A stretch of DNA of 64,000 bases from Novosphingopyxis sp965218915 (GTDB lineage: Bacteria; Pseudomonadota; Alphaproteobacteria; Sphingomonadales; Sphingomonadaceae). Position 1 is the stretch's first letter; each line of letters begins with the position of its first letter. Below, piece after piece: positions 17,445-26,495 of this stretch. The position numbers and the translations under genes were made by a program. Location of the stretch: NCBI RefSeq assembly GCF_965218915.1, contig NZ_OZ244708.1, positions 3,258,841-3,322,840 of the forward strand. The letters run 5' to 3'. The notes below the pieces were generated by a model. It made no database searches, had not been told where the DNA came from, and saw only the letters and a list, made by a program, of their open reading frames with translations.

Positions 17445-18206
17445 TCAATCCAAGGCCTTCAGGTTGACCGCCGAATATTTGCCGCGCCGGTCGACTTCGA
17501 TGTCGAATTCGACCCGGTCGCCCTGCTGCAGTGCGGAGAGGCCGGAACGCTCGACCGCGCTGATATGGACGAAGGCATCGGCCTCGCCATCGTCGCGTTC
17601 GATGAAGCCGAAGCCCTTGACGTCGTTGAAGAACTTCACGGTGCCCTTCGCTTTTTCTCCGGTAAGTTCGCGCTGAGGAGCACCGCCGCCCTGTGAGCCG
17701 GGGCCTGGTCGAGGACCGCGGTCGTGCGATTCGACCGGCATCGGCTCGCCCTCGATCTCCAGGTCGCTGGCCGAGACCTTGCCGCCGCGATCGACCAGCG
17801 TGAACTTGAGCGGCTGGCCTTCGGCTAAGCCGGTAAGCCCCGCCGCCTCGACCGCGCTGATGTGCACGAACACATCGTCCGGGCGACCTTCGCACTGGAT
17901 GAAGCCGAAGCCCTTTTGCCCGTTGAAGAATTTGACCACGCCCTCGTCCGATCCGACGACCTGCGCGGGCATGCCGCCGCCGCCGCCGCGTCGCGGGGCA
18001 CCGCCGCCGCCGGCAAAACCGCCGCCCCCGCCGAAGCCGCCACGGGGCGCGCCGCCGCCGCGATCGTCGTCGAAGCTGCGCGGACCTCCGCCGCCACGTC
18101 CGCCGCCATCCGATGGCCCGGAGTCCCTGTATCCGTCGAAATTCTCGTCGCCGAAACTATCGCGTTTATCACGGCCCTTGCCGCGCCGCTTACGGTCAAA
18201 ACTCAT
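17445..18206 (-). CDS. Two-domain cold-shock protein
   Basis: 253 residues. The ATG gives MSFDRKRRGKGRDKRDSFGD; longer starts run into non-coding sequence. Residues ~25-80 are Gly/Arg/Asp-rich (RGG-like) and probably disordered. Two cold-shock domains follow, each with paired RNA-binding motifs: VVKFFNGQKGFGFIQ and DVFVHISAVE in the first, TVKFFNDVKGFGFIE and DAFVHISAVE in the second, separated by a Pro/Gly linker. Duplicated CSD proteins are typical of alphaproteobacteria and act as nucleic-acid chaperones during cold or stationary phase. The long ~100-base upstream region before the divergent RNase D promoter could hold a 5' leader. Confidence 0.95.
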   Translation of the reverse strand: MSFDRKRRGKGRDKRDSFGDENFDGYRDSGPSDGGGRGGGGPRSFDDDRGGGAPRGGFGGGGGFAGGGGAPRRGGGGGMPAQVVGSDEGVVKFFNGQKGFGFIQCEGRPDDVFVHISAVEAAGLTGLAEGQPLKFTLVDRGGKVSASDLEIEGEPMPVESHDRGPRPGPGSQGGGAPQRELTGEKAKGTVKFFNDVKGFGFIERDDGEADAFVHISAVERSGLSALQQGDRVEFDIEVDRRGKYSAVNLKALD

Positions 18207-18541
18207 GTCGTCGTATTCACCTTCGCTTCGCCCCCCGATTCGGCCGGTGCAGCGAAGGACGACTGACTGCATGGCCCGATACGTCCTCGCATGGAATCGC
18301 ATCTGGCAAACAGCATAGCGTAAATCGCGCGCTTTTGCGATAGCTGTTTTCCACAGGCTGGCGCGCGCCTGGCACGGCAGGGCCAAGGCCGCGTTGGCGC
18401 GGATCAACCGGACAACCGCTAACTGGCGCGCGAGGCCATGGTTGCCATGCCATCTGCGCTGCGGCAAGAGACCACGGCACCCTATTCGCCGCATTCTACG
18501 CTGCCCACGCCCGCGCCACCGACCGACAGGATATTGCTACC

Positions 18542-19159
18542 GTGACCGTATATTTTCACGAAGAAGATCTGCCCGAGGGCCTGCTGGACACCGGCGACCT
18601 CGCGGTCGACACCGAGACCATGGGGCTGCGAACGCCGCGCGACCGGCTGTGCCTGCTGCAGATTTCCAACGGCAACGGCGATGAGCATCTGGTGCGGTTC
18701 AGTCCAGGCTCGGCCTATGACGCGCCGAACCTGAAGCGCATCCTGGCCGATCCGGCGCGTGTCAAACTCTATCATTTCGGACGGTTCGATCTGGCCGCGA
18801 TCCAATATTATCTGGGCGTGATGGCCGCGCCCGTGTTCTGCACCAAGATCGCCAGCAAGCTGGTGCGCACCTATACCGATCGCCACGGCCTGAAGGAACT
18901 GGTGCGCGAGATGCTGGGCCAGGATATTTCCAAGCAGCAACAGTCGAGCGACTGGGGCGGCGCGCAGCTCAGCGATGCGCAGAAGGACTATGCCGCCTCC
19001 GACGTGCGCTTCCTGCACCGGCTGCGCGACCAGTTCCTGCTCCGGCTGGAGCGCGAGGGGCGCATGGAGCTGGCGCAAGCCTGTTTCGATTTCCTGCCGA
19101 CGCGCGCGCTCCTGGATATCGCGGGATGGCCGGATGACGATATTTTCGCCCATAGCTGA
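18542..19159 (+). CDS. Ribonuclease D-type 3'-5' exonuclease
   Basis: 205 residues. The DEDDy motifs are complete: LAVDTETMGL (Exo I), YHFGRFDLAAIQYYLG (Exo II), and KDYAASDVRFLHRL (Exo III with the Tyr and Asp). The HRDC domains of E. coli RNase D are missing, as in the short alphaproteobacterial form. It should trim 3' ends of tRNA precursors or other small RNAs with two metal ions. The lptC gene follows on the same strand after ~55 bases. Confidence 0.92.
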   Translation: MTVYFHEEDLPEGLLDTGDLAVDTETMGLRTPRDRLCLLQISNGNGDEHLVRFSPGSAYDAPNLKRILADPARVKLYHFGRFDLAAIQYYLGVMAAPVFCTKIASKLVRTYTDRHGLKELVREMLGQDISKQQQSSDWGGAQLSDAQKDYAASDVRFLHRLRDQFLLRLEREGRMELAQACFDFLPTRALLDIAGWPDDDIFAHS

Positions 19160-19213
19160 TCCGGTCCGTGCCCGATCGGGCCACGCCGCACGCGCGCTCC
19201 CGGGGGCTACCCG

Positions 19214-19939
19214 ATGAGTCGGCGCGCGGAAAAACGGCGCTCGAAGCGGCAGCAATTCGCCGCGCCCGGCGGCTCGTTCGACCGGATGATCCGCATCCTG
19301 CGCATCGCCTTGCCCTCGGCGGTCGGCGCGCTCATCGCGATCCTGCTGATCGCGCCGATGGCCGACCGCGGAGAACTCAGCTTCGTACTCGACAAGGATA
19401 GCGTCGAGCGCGCGCCCGAGCGGCTGGAATCGAGCGACGCGCTCTACCGCGGCGCCGACGACAAGGGGCGGCCCTTCGCGCTGCGCGCCGGCAGCGCGGT
19501 GCAGCGCAACGAGAGCCCGGGGCAGGTCCAGCTCAAGGATCTGTCGGCGCATCTGACGCTCGACGACGGCCCCGCCGCGATCCGCGCGGGCCGAGCCATG
19601 TACGATATCGAGGCACAGACGGCGGAGGTGCCGGGGTCGATCCTGTTCGAGGCCGAGCCGGGTTACCGCCTGGCCACCAGCAACGCCTCCATCGCCTTCG
19701 GCCCGCAGACGCTGACCTCACAGGGCGGGGTGACGGGCACCACCGACATGGGCGATTTCAAGGGTGACCGGCTGTCCGCCGATCTTGCGGACCGGATGCT
19801 CACCGTATCGGGCAATGTCACCGGCACCACCAAGGTCGGCCCGTTCAGCGCCGACCGGCTGACGGTCGATCTGGCCAAGGGAACGATCGCGCTCGATGGC
19901 GGTGCGAAAGTGCACGTCGATCAGGGCCGATTGCGCTAA
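19214..19939 (+). CDS. lptC: LPS export protein LptC
   Basis: 241 residues. A basic N-terminus (SRRAEKRRSKRQQF) leads to one membrane anchor (~30-48, ALPSAVGALIAILLIAPM), then a periplasmic beta-jellyroll, with ALYRGADDKGRPFALRAGSA and repeated strand patterns (TTDMGDFKGDRLSADLADRM and TTKVGPFSADRLTVDLAKGT) of the Lpt fold. It passes lipopolysaccharide, or its sphingomonad equivalent, from LptB2FG to LptA. Adjacent to lptA. Confidence 0.9.
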   Translation: MSRRAEKRRSKRQQFAAPGGSFDRMIRILRIALPSAVGALIAILLIAPMADRGELSFVLDKDSVERAPERLESSDALYRGADDKGRPFALRAGSAVQRNESPGQVQLKDLSAHLTLDDGPAAIRAGRAMYDIEAQTAEVPGSILFEAEPGYRLATSNASIAFGPQTLTSQGGVTGTTDMGDFKGDRLSADLADRMLTVSGNVTGTTKVGPFSADRLTVDLAKGTIALDGGAKVHVDQGRLR

Positions 19940-19968
19940 GGCGCGATTGCGTTAAAGAACGTCCCACT

Positions 19969-20505
19969 ATGCAACGAACAGCCATCCTCATGGCCGGTCT
20001 GATCGGATCGGTGCTGCTCTTGCCCTCGGCCAGCGCGCAGGTGCTTGCCGGGCACAACAGCAACGCCCCGGTCGATTTCAACGCCGGGCGGATCGAGATT
20101 CAGGACCGTTCGGACCGGGTCGTGCTGTCGGGCGGTGTGCTGGTGACGCAGGCCGGGCTGAACCTGCGCTCGGCGCGGATGACCATCGCCTACACCAACA
20201 GCTCGGGCATCGACGTGAACCGGATCGATGCCACCGGCTCGGTCGTCATCACCAAGGATGACGAGCGCGCCACCGGCGATGCGGCGATCTACGATCTCGA
20301 CCGCCATCTGATCACGCTGGTCGGCAACGTCACGCTGACCCAACGCGGCAACCGGTTGAACGGAGGGCGGGTGGTGATCGATCTGGATACCGGCAAGGCG
20401 GTGATCGACGGCAGCGGCGGCTCGGGCCAGCCCCCAGAGGGTATCGAAAGCGCCGGGCCCGGCCGGGTCACGGGCACTTTCACGGTGCCGCAGAAAGGCG
20501 AATGA
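19969..20505 (+). CDS. lptA: LPS transport periplasmic protein LptA
   Basis: 178 residues. A signal peptide (MQRTAILMAGLIGSVLLLPS, SASA|Q) precedes the OstA-like beta-jellyroll: PVDFNAGRIEIQDRSDRVVL, SGGVLVTQAGLNLRS, DATGSVVITKDDERATGDAA, VTLTQRGNRLNGGRVVIDL. LptA bridges the inner- and outer-membrane parts of the export machine. The usual lptB does not follow; the downstream region switches to the sugar island. Confidence 0.92.
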   Translation: MQRTAILMAGLIGSVLLLPSASAQVLAGHNSNAPVDFNAGRIEIQDRSDRVVLSGGVLVTQAGLNLRSARMTIAYTNSSGIDVNRIDATGSVVITKDDERATGDAAIYDLDRHLITLVGNVTLTQRGNRLNGGRVVIDLDTGKAVIDGSGGSGQPPEGIESAGPGRVTGTFTVPQKGE

Positions 20506-20924
20506 GAGCCCCCGGTTCGTCATCAGGTGCAATATCGGGACCGATTAATCTTTTTTCGTCATTCCAAAACCGATTTTATCCAAATTCACGATGTTGATGG
20601 TAAATCGAGCGATCCGGAAGCGAGACCCTCAAGCGGCATCGCCTGCCGCCCGGATTGGCTTCGCCGAACTAACTTTTCCAAATCAAGCGCTCCAGCTTTC
20701 AGCAACAATGATGGGCCATTGGCCAGCCTTCAGGCGTTGTGCAGCGCATTTTGATCGGATGGGTCGAACATTTTATCCGCTTTAGCATCCGAAAATCGAC
20801 TGCAGATACGTCTGACGGTCGTGACGGTCGCCAAATTTTCGAGATCTTCCGAGACCGCTTCAGAAAGATGGCTTGTAAGCTTGGTGGTTAACCGGCCATG
20901 TAAGATATGGCCAAGGGAACGAAC
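20506..20924. other. AT-richer intergenic region at left edge of the sugar island
   Basis: About 420 bases without a convincing gene. It contains a GTCTGAC core at 20810-20816 and the inverted repeat GGCCAT/ATGGCC (20894-20912) just before the regulator start. No copy of the tRNA-Ser 3' end was found by eye. Confidence 0.5.
20809..20817. promoter_or_regulatory. Candidate GntR operator (autoregulation)
   Basis: CGTCTGACG is an interrupted palindrome with the GTC-N-GAC core shared by other sites in the island, ~110 bases before the regulator start. The short arms make it one of the weaker sites. Confidence 0.35.
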
Positions 20925-21668
20925 ATGACAGTTAAAAACAGAATGAAGGGTGGTGGGCGAAAAAACGAACCTTCGCATATGAAAGTGGCGGAAGACTTGG
21001 GCACTTCGATCGTGACCGGCGCGCGCGCGCCCGGCAGCCTTCTCCCGGGCGAACTGGAACTGGCCTCTGAACTTGGCGTGTCGCGAAGCGTGGTGCGTGA
21101 GGCGCTGCGCATCTTGAGCGCGAAGGGACTTCTCGAAAGCAAACCCAAAACCGGCACCCGCGTAAGGGAACGCGAAAAGTGGAATATCCTCGACCCCTCC
21201 CTCCTCGCCTGGATGTTCGAAACCGTGCCGTCCGCCCAGTTCGTGCGCAATCTGTTCGAACTTCGCATGATCGTGGAGCCAGCCGCTGCGGAACTGGCGG
21301 CGCGCAAGCGTTCGGCGCGGCAACTCTCGATCATGGGGCATTCACTCGAAACCATGGCTATTCACACGCTCGCAACAGCGGAAGGACAGCTTGCCGATCA
21401 GCAATTCCATGCCGCCATCCTCGAAGCGACCGACAACGAATTGATCGTGAACCTTTCCGCCACCATCGGCGCGGCGGTTCGCTGGACCACCTTTTTCAAA
21501 TATCGCAGTCTGAAGAAACCGCGCGATCCCATCGACGAACATCGCCAACTCTTTCAGGCGATCGCCGATGGCGATGCCGATGCCGCTCGCCAGGTGGCGA
21601 TCGCGCTGATCCGGCAGGCCGAAGCCGACACCGAAACGGCGTTGAATGCGGAGACTTCGGGTAACTGA
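20925..21668 (+). CDS. GntR family transcriptional regulator, FadR/FCD type
   Basis: 247 residues from the ATG after AAGGGAACGAAC; an ATG 18 bases earlier lacks a ribosome-binding site. Residues ~20-85 form the winged HTH (GSLLPGELELASELGVSRSV, VREALRILSAKGLLESKPKT, GTRV). The rest is an FCD ligand domain with the metal/ligand positions in LFELRMIVEPAAAELAARK, QFHAAILEATDNELI and DEHRQLFQAIADGDADAARQ. It is the only intact regulator in the sugar island and stands at its edge. Sugar-acid intermediates such as KDG-type compounds are typical effectors of this subfamily. It probably represses the surrounding units through the GTC-N-GAC sites (inference). Confidence 0.92.
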   Translation: MTVKNRMKGGGRKNEPSHMKVAEDLGTSIVTGARAPGSLLPGELELASELGVSRSVVREALRILSAKGLLESKPKTGTRVREREKWNILDPSLLAWMFETVPSAQFVRNLFELRMIVEPAAAELAARKRSARQLSIMGHSLETMAIHTLATAEGQLADQQFHAAILEATDNELIVNLSATIGAAVRWTTFFKYRSLKKPRDPIDEHRQLFQAIADGDADAARQVAIALIRQAEADTETALNAETSGN

Positions 21669-21738
21669 GCTGATCCGCCGGACGACCGAACGCAAGCGCG
21701 GCAAAAGGGCGCTGCGCGCAGACCGATGAGCCGACCGG

Positions 21739-23532
21739 TCAATGGCTGTCGCGCGGAAGGCCTCGGGTCTGGACGATCCGCTGATATTTTTCCGCGCCCT
21801 CCAAGATGGCGCCCGACGCCATCTGCCCGACGACACCGCGCTGGATTTCCTGCCACGGGGTCTGGCTTTCCGGATAGGGGAAGCCGCCATCGGCGATGAG
21901 CTCGTCGCGCCGCTGCTGCAGTTCCTCGTCGCTGATCAGGATGTTCGCGCTTCGGTTGGGCAGATCGATGCGGACGCGGTCCCCGCTCCTCAGCAACGCC
22001 AGACCGCCCATCGCCGCGGCTTCCGGCGTCGCGTTCAGGATCGACGGACTGCCGCTGGTGCCCGATTGCCGGCCATCGCCGATGCAGGGGAGCGAATGGA
22101 TGCCCTCCGCCAGCAATTGCACCGGGGGGCGCATGTTCACGACCTCGGCCGATCCGGGATAGCCGATCGGTCCGGCTCCACGCATGAACAGCAGGCTCTT
22201 GTCGGTGATGCCCAGCGTAGGATCGTCGATCCGCCGGTGATACTCCTCCGGCCCGTCGAACACGATCGCGGTTCCCTCGAACGCCTCGGGATCGTCGGGA
22301 TCGGACAGATAGCGCTGGCGGAAATCGTCCGAGATCACGCTCGTCTTCATGATCGCCGCGTCGAACAGATTTCCGGATAGCACGATGAAGCCCGCCGCAT
22401 GGCGGATGGGCGCGGTGAACGGATAAATGACCCGCTCGTCCTCGATCGCCACACCGGCGCAATTCTCGCCGATCGTCTTGCCGTTCACGGTCATCGCGTC
22501 GGCGGCGATAAGGTTCTGCTCGATCAGCTGTCCCATCACCGCCGGCACACCGCCCGCCCGGTAATAATCCTCGCCGAGATATTCGCCCGCCGGCTGCAGA
22601 TTCACGAGCAGGGGGATGTCGTGGCCCAACCGTTCCCACTCCCCGATCGGCAGATCGACGCCGATATGACGCGCGATCGCCGCCAGATGGATCGGCGCGT
22701 TGGTCGATCCGCCGATCGCCGAGTTGACGCGGATCGCGTTGTCGAACGCGTCCTTGGTCAAAATGTCCGACGGTTTCAGATCTTCGTCGACCATCTCGAC
22801 GATGCGCTTGCCGGTGCGATAGGCCGCTTCCTGGCGGTCGCGATAGGGCGCGGGAATGGCGGCCGATCCGGGCAGCGACATGCCCAGCGCCTCGGCGAGC
22901 GAGTTCATCGTGGTCGCGGTGCCCATGGTGTTGCAATAGCCGGTCGATGGGGCGGACGATGCGACGAGCTTGATGAAGCCCTGATAGTCGATCTCTCCCG
23001 ACGCCAGCATCTCGCGCGCGCGCCACACGATGGTGCCCGAACCGGTGCGCTGGCCCTTGAAATAGCCGTTCAACATCGGGCCGACCGACAGCGCGATCGC
23101 GGGGACGTTCACCGTCGCGGCGGCCATCAGCGCGGCGGGTGTGGTCTTGTCGCAGCCGATCGTGAGGACGACGGCGTCGATCGGATAGCCGTAAACCGCC
23201 TCGACCAGCCCGAGATACGCAAGATTGCGATCGAGCCCTGCCGTCGGGCGCTTGCCCGTCTCCTGGATCGGGTGGACGGGGAATTCGATGGCGATCCCGC
23301 CCGCCTCCCGAATGCCCTCGCGCACGCGGTCCGCCAGCACCAGATGATGGCGGTTGCACGGGCTGAGATCGCTGCCGGTCTGGGCGATCCCGATAATCGG
23401 CTTATCGCTCTGCAGTTCCTCGAGCGAGAGCCCGAAGTTCATGTACCGCTCCAGATACAGCGCGGTCATGTCCGGATTGTCCGGATTGTCGAACCAGGCC
23501 CTGCTGCGCAGCTTGCCGGCGGTAGAGTTCAC
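21739..23532 (-). CDS. IlvD/Edd family aldonate dehydratase (L-arabinonate / D-galactonate type)
   Basis: 597 residues from a GTG preceded by GGGGGGAGGCGAG; a TTG 18 bases upstream is less likely. The three cysteine motifs that hold the [2Fe-2S] cluster are present: SDLSPCNRHH, TIGCDKTTPA and STGYCNTMGTA. The C-terminal motif DGRQSGTSGSPSILNATPEA fits the sugar-acid branch rather than branched-chain amino-acid synthesis, as does the RDSH ending. It would dehydrate L-arabinonate, and perhaps D-galactonate or D-fuconate, to the 2-keto-3-deoxy acid. It lies downstream of the truncated epimerase on the same strand. The context (arabinose dehydrogenase, KDGal kinase and aldolase) supports arabinonate/galactonate as substrates. 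Confidence 0.88.
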   Translation of the reverse strand: MNSTAGKLRSRAWFDNPDNPDMTALYLERYMNFGLSLEELQSDKPIIGIAQTGSDLSPCNRHHLVLADRVREGIREAGGIAIEFPVHPIQETGKRPTAGLDRNLAYLGLVEAVYGYPIDAVVLTIGCDKTTPAALMAAATVNVPAIALSVGPMLNGYFKGQRTGSGTIVWRAREMLASGEIDYQGFIKLVASSAPSTGYCNTMGTATTMNSLAEALGMSLPGSAAIPAPYRDRQEAAYRTGKRIVEMVDEDLKPSDILTKDAFDNAIRVNSAIGGSTNAPIHLAAIARHIGVDLPIGEWERLGHDIPLLVNLQPAGEYLGEDYYRAGGVPAVMGQLIEQNLIAADAMTVNGKTIGENCAGVAIEDERVIYPFTAPIRHAAGFIVLSGNLFDAAIMKTSVISDDFRQRYLSDPDDPEAFEGTAIVFDGPEEYHRRIDDPTLGITDKSLLFMRGAGPIGYPGSAEVVNMRPPVQLLAEGIHSLPCIGDGRQSGTSGSPSILNATPEAAAMGGLALLRSGDRVRIDLPNRSANILISDEELQQRRDELIADGGFPYPESQTPWQEIQRGVVGQMASGAILEGAEKYQRIVQTRGLPRDSH

Positions 23533-23546
23533 CTCGCCTCCCCCCC

Positions 23547-23933
23547 TCAACGATCCGTGTAGACGCGGTAGACCATGCGGTGATGATAGGGCTTGCCGGG
23601 CTCCACGCGCGCAGAGCCGAAGGTGGGCTGGTTGGACGTATCGGGAAACGGTTGCGGCTCCAGCGCGATGCCATCCCCCATGCGATAGACATGGCCCCCC
23701 TTGCCGACCAGTTCGCCCGCCAGGAAATTGCCCGAATAGAATTGCAGGCCCGGTTCGGTGCTCAGCCCTTCGCGCACGCGGCCCGAACGCCGGCTGACCG
23801 ATTCAACCTGCTCCCCGCCGAACGGGATTCCAAAGGATCCGCGCTCAGCGGTGGTAACCGAAGCCATGGCGGGACTCGCAGAATAGATGGCTGCGCCGAT
23901 CATCGCGGCGCGTTCGAAACTGGCTTTTATCAT
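23547..23933 (-). pseudogene. Aldose 1-epimerase with internal deletion
   Basis: An open frame of 128 residues where the family has ~340-380. It opens with a signal peptide (MIKASFERAAMIGAAIYSAS) and the first strand SFGIPFGGEQVESV, then jumps to the extreme C-terminal part EGLSTEPGLQFYSGNFLAGE, DGIALEPQPFPDTSNQPTFG, KPYHHRMVYRVYT. The intact paralogue at 35425-36570 shows what is missing: ~250 residues including the catalytic His and Glu regions. The deletion kept the frame, so a short secreted product may still be made but should be inactive. It sits between the operator region and the dehydratase gene. Confidence 0.8.
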
Positions 23934-23990
23934 GCTTCCCCATCCTTTTGAGCCGGTCCTTTTGGACATTGACCGGTCGTATGAAACGCA

Positions 23991-24005
23991 TATAGTCAGA
24001 CATAT
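23991..24005. promoter_or_regulatory. Candidate GntR operator between dehydratase and transporter units
   Basis: TATAGTCAGACATAT contains the GTC-A-GAC core and sits in the 132-base divergent promoter region, where it could control both directions. Confidence 0.5.
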
Positions 24006-24065
24006 TAAGAACATGCAATAGGCTACAGCCCGGCAAATGGGCCAAGTAGCCGACATTGGGAGAAG

Positions 24066-25394
24066 ATGATGCCGGGACCGGTCGTTTCTGGGAATGGGGG
24101 CACCCCCGAGGCCAAGGTCGCCGCTGGCGGCGCGGGCTACACGAAAGCGCTGACATTGCTGGCGAGCCTCTTCTTCATGTGGGGGTTCATCACCGTCATC
24201 AACAACACGCTGCTGCCCCATTTGAAAAGCGTGTTCGACCTCAACTATACCAAGACAACGCTGATCGAATCGGTCTGGTTCATCGCCTATTTCTTCGCCT
24301 CGATTCCTTCGGCCAAGCTGATCGAGCGCATCGGTTACCAGAAATCGCTGGTGATCGGCCTGCTGATCATGGCCGCAGGTGCGCTCGGCATGGTGCTGGC
24401 GGCGAGCATCCCCTCCTACGGGGTCACGTTGATCATGCTGTTCATCATCGCCAGCGGCATCACGCTGCTGCAGGTGGCCGCCAACCCCTATGTCGCGGTG
24501 ATCGGTCCGCCGGATACCGCCTCGTCGCGGCTCAATCTGGTGCAGGCGCTCAATTCGGCCGGAACGATGCTGGCGCCTCTGTTCGGCGCCTATCTGATCC
24601 TCGGTCGGTCGAAAAGCGGCACCGCGGAGGCCGGCACCGTGTTGACTCAGGCCGAGCGTATCGCCGACGCGCAATCGGTGATTCTGCCCTATGTGCTTGT
24701 AGCGATCGTGCTCGTCGTGCTCGCGGTTATCATCGCTCGCTTCCCGCTCCCCGCCATGGGTTCGGCCACCAGCCGCGTCGCCAAGGAGGAGCGCAAGAAG
24801 CACTCGCTGTGGAAGCACCGCAATCTGGTGTTCGGCATCCCCGCCATCTTCATCTATCTGATCGCCGAAATCGGCGTCGCCAACCTGTTCGTGAATTTCG
24901 TCAGCCAGCCGGACATCGCCAATCTGACGCATGAGGAAGCGGGGCGCTATCTCACCTTTTTGTGGTGCGGCATGATGGTCGGCCGGTTCGCCGGTTCCGC
25001 GATCATGCAGCGCATCCCTGCCGAAACGGTGCTGGCGGCCTTTTCGATCGGCGCGTTCGTGGTGATGTTGGTGACCGTGTTCACCACCGGCCCGGTCGCG
25101 ATGTGGTCGCTGATCCTAGTCGGCCTGTTCCATTCGATAATGTTCCCCACGATCTTCACGCTCGGCATCCGCGGCCTCGGCCCGCTGACCGAGGAAGGCT
25201 CGGGGCTGCTGATCATGGCGATCGCCGGCGGCGCGCTGGTGGTGGTACAGGGCTGGCTGGCCGACGCCTACGGCCTGCAGCTCTCCTTCCTGCTGACCGC
25301 CATATGCGAACTCTACATCCTGTTCTACGCGCTTTGGGGCGCAAAGGTGACGGAGCGGCTGGACGCGGCGACGATGGAGAGCACAACAGCGTGA
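24066..25394 (+). CDS. MFS sugar transporter, FucP/GluP (fucose/glucose-galactose) family
   Basis: 442 residues with ~12 membrane segments. FFMWGFITVINNTLLPHLKS is the diagnostic N-terminal motif of FucP/GluP-type sugar:H+ symporters, and LLQVAANPYVAVIG, SSRLNLVQALNSAGTMLAPL and IMFPTIFTLGIRGLG are the other family blocks. Start: two consecutive ATGs follow GGGAGAAG. It should import the monosaccharides released in the periplasm (galactose, arabinose or fucose class) across the inner membrane. It is divergent from the dehydratase gene and shares its regulatory region. Confidence 0.92.
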   Translation: MMPGPVVSGNGGTPEAKVAAGGAGYTKALTLLASLFFMWGFITVINNTLLPHLKSVFDLNYTKTTLIESVWFIAYFFASIPSAKLIERIGYQKSLVIGLLIMAAGALGMVLAASIPSYGVTLIMLFIIASGITLLQVAANPYVAVIGPPDTASSRLNLVQALNSAGTMLAPLFGAYLILGRSKSGTAEAGTVLTQAERIADAQSVILPYVLVAIVLVVLAVIIARFPLPAMGSATSRVAKEERKKHSLWKHRNLVFGIPAIFIYLIAEIGVANLFVNFVSQPDIANLTHEEAGRYLTFLWCGMMVGRFAGSAIMQRIPAETVLAAFSIGAFVVMLVTVFTTGPVAMWSLILVGLFHSIMFPTIFTLGIRGLGPLTEEGSGLLIMAIAGGALVVVQGWLADAYGLQLSFLLTAICELYILFYALWGAKVTERLDAATMESTTA

Positions 25395-25520
25395 CGATCA
25401 CGCCCACCTGCCGGCAATTGCCGGCCGGGACGAAGCGGTCGTCACGTTCGAAGGGCTGCGTGGCGACGTCTACGAGGTGCGCATGATGATAAGTCCCAAA
25501 GCGGCGCCGCTGAACGCGAT

Positions 25521-26390
25521 TTAGGTGCGCGCCAGGGGCAAGTGCCGGCCCGGCACATCAACATCGAAGGCAAAGACCGCGCCGGCATGCGGCTGCGCGG
25601 CGAGTGCCGCCTCATCCAGCCCGATCCGCGCCGAGGTGGCGAAGGCCGTCCTGCCATCTTTGCCGCCGAGCGCGATCTTGGTGATGTTGGCCGCGGGCAG
25701 CTCGACCTGGCGAAGCAGCGTGCCGTCCGGGGCATAGCATCGCGCACAATGGCCGCCCCAGAGCCCCACCCAGACATTGCCCGCGCTGTCCGTAGTCACG
25801 CCGTCGGGATAGCCATCTTCCGGCGCGATGCGAACGAACTCCCGCGTACCGCCGGTATCGCTGCCTGCGATCAGCGCCGCGGCATGGATCACGCCGCCGA
25901 GCGTATCGACATGATAAAGCGTCGCGCCGTCGGGCGCTATGGCCGGGCCGTTGGTGATTGGCACGGCCGGGATCGCCGACGCCTGAACGCTGTTTCCGTC
26001 CCACCGGTAGATGCGACCGGTGACCGCGCGCTCGCCATCATCCATCGAACCGAACCAGATCATACCGTCGGGATCGACGGTCGCATCGTTCAGGCGGTTG
26101 CCGGATAAGTCCGGCTCGACATCGGCGAGATGCTGAAAATCGTCCTCGTCCGGATCGAACCGATGCAGCCCCGTCTGCAGCCCCGCCACGAACCCGCCGC
26201 CCACAGCCGGCACCACCCAGCCGATCTGCGCCGGTGCCAGCCAGCTTCGGCTTGCCCCGCTTTCCGGATCGACCCGGTGCACATGGCGGCCCTTGATATC
26301 GACGAACCACAGGCTGTCGTCGCGCCCGTCCCAGACCGGCCCCTCGCCGAGCAGCGCGCCCCCATCCCAGACAATGCGGCCATGCCCCAT
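25521..26390 (-). CDS. SMP-30/gluconolactonase family lactonase (aldonolactonase)
   Basis: 289 residues from the ATG after GGGAGAGCGAG. The six-bladed propeller and its metal site are visible: LLGEGPVWDGRDDSLWFVDI with the metal Glu, SGNRLNDATVDPDGMIWFGS with the Asn/Asp pair, and PDGVTTDSAGNVWVGLWGG with the catalytic Asp. It should hydrolyse the 1,4- or 1,5-lactone formed by the sugar 1-dehydrogenase to the free aldonate. It is divergent from the semialdehyde dehydrogenase gene, 105 bases away. Confidence 0.9.
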   Translation of the reverse strand: MGHGRIVWDGGALLGEGPVWDGRDDSLWFVDIKGRHVHRVDPESGASRSWLAPAQIGWVVPAVGGGFVAGLQTGLHRFDPDEDDFQHLADVEPDLSGNRLNDATVDPDGMIWFGSMDDGERAVTGRIYRWDGNSVQASAIPAVPITNGPAIAPDGATLYHVDTLGGVIHAAALIAGSDTGGTREFVRIAPEDGYPDGVTTDSAGNVWVGLWGGHCARCYAPDGTLLRQVELPAANITKIALGGKDGRTAFATSARIGLDEAALAAQPHAGAVFAFDVDVPGRHLPLART

Positions 26391-26469
26391 CTCGCTCTCC
26401 CGTCTTTTTGGCCACATCATTTTCCGGCGGTGCGGTTGTCGCCCGTGCCTCATAGCCTTATACGTTTAA

Positions 26470-26482
26470 TAACTCAGACAGA
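26470..26482. promoter_or_regulatory. Weak candidate GntR site before the semialdehyde dehydrogenase
   Basis: TAACTCAGACAGA resembles the island operator only in its right half (TCAGACA). It lies ~14 bases before the gene start in a divergent promoter region. Confidence 0.25.
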
Positions 26483-26495
26483 AAGGACAAGCGAC

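Noticed and set aside
23934..24932. Upstream extension of the truncated epimerase through the transporter gene
   Set aside because: Lies antisense to the FucP/GluP transporter; the ATG at 23933 starts a proper signal peptide.
25395..25520. Possible short gene remnant (RDEAVVTFEGLRGDVYEVRM, + strand) after the transporter
   Set aside because: Looks like the end of a beta-sandwich domain but is too short to identify and has no start; kept only as a note.
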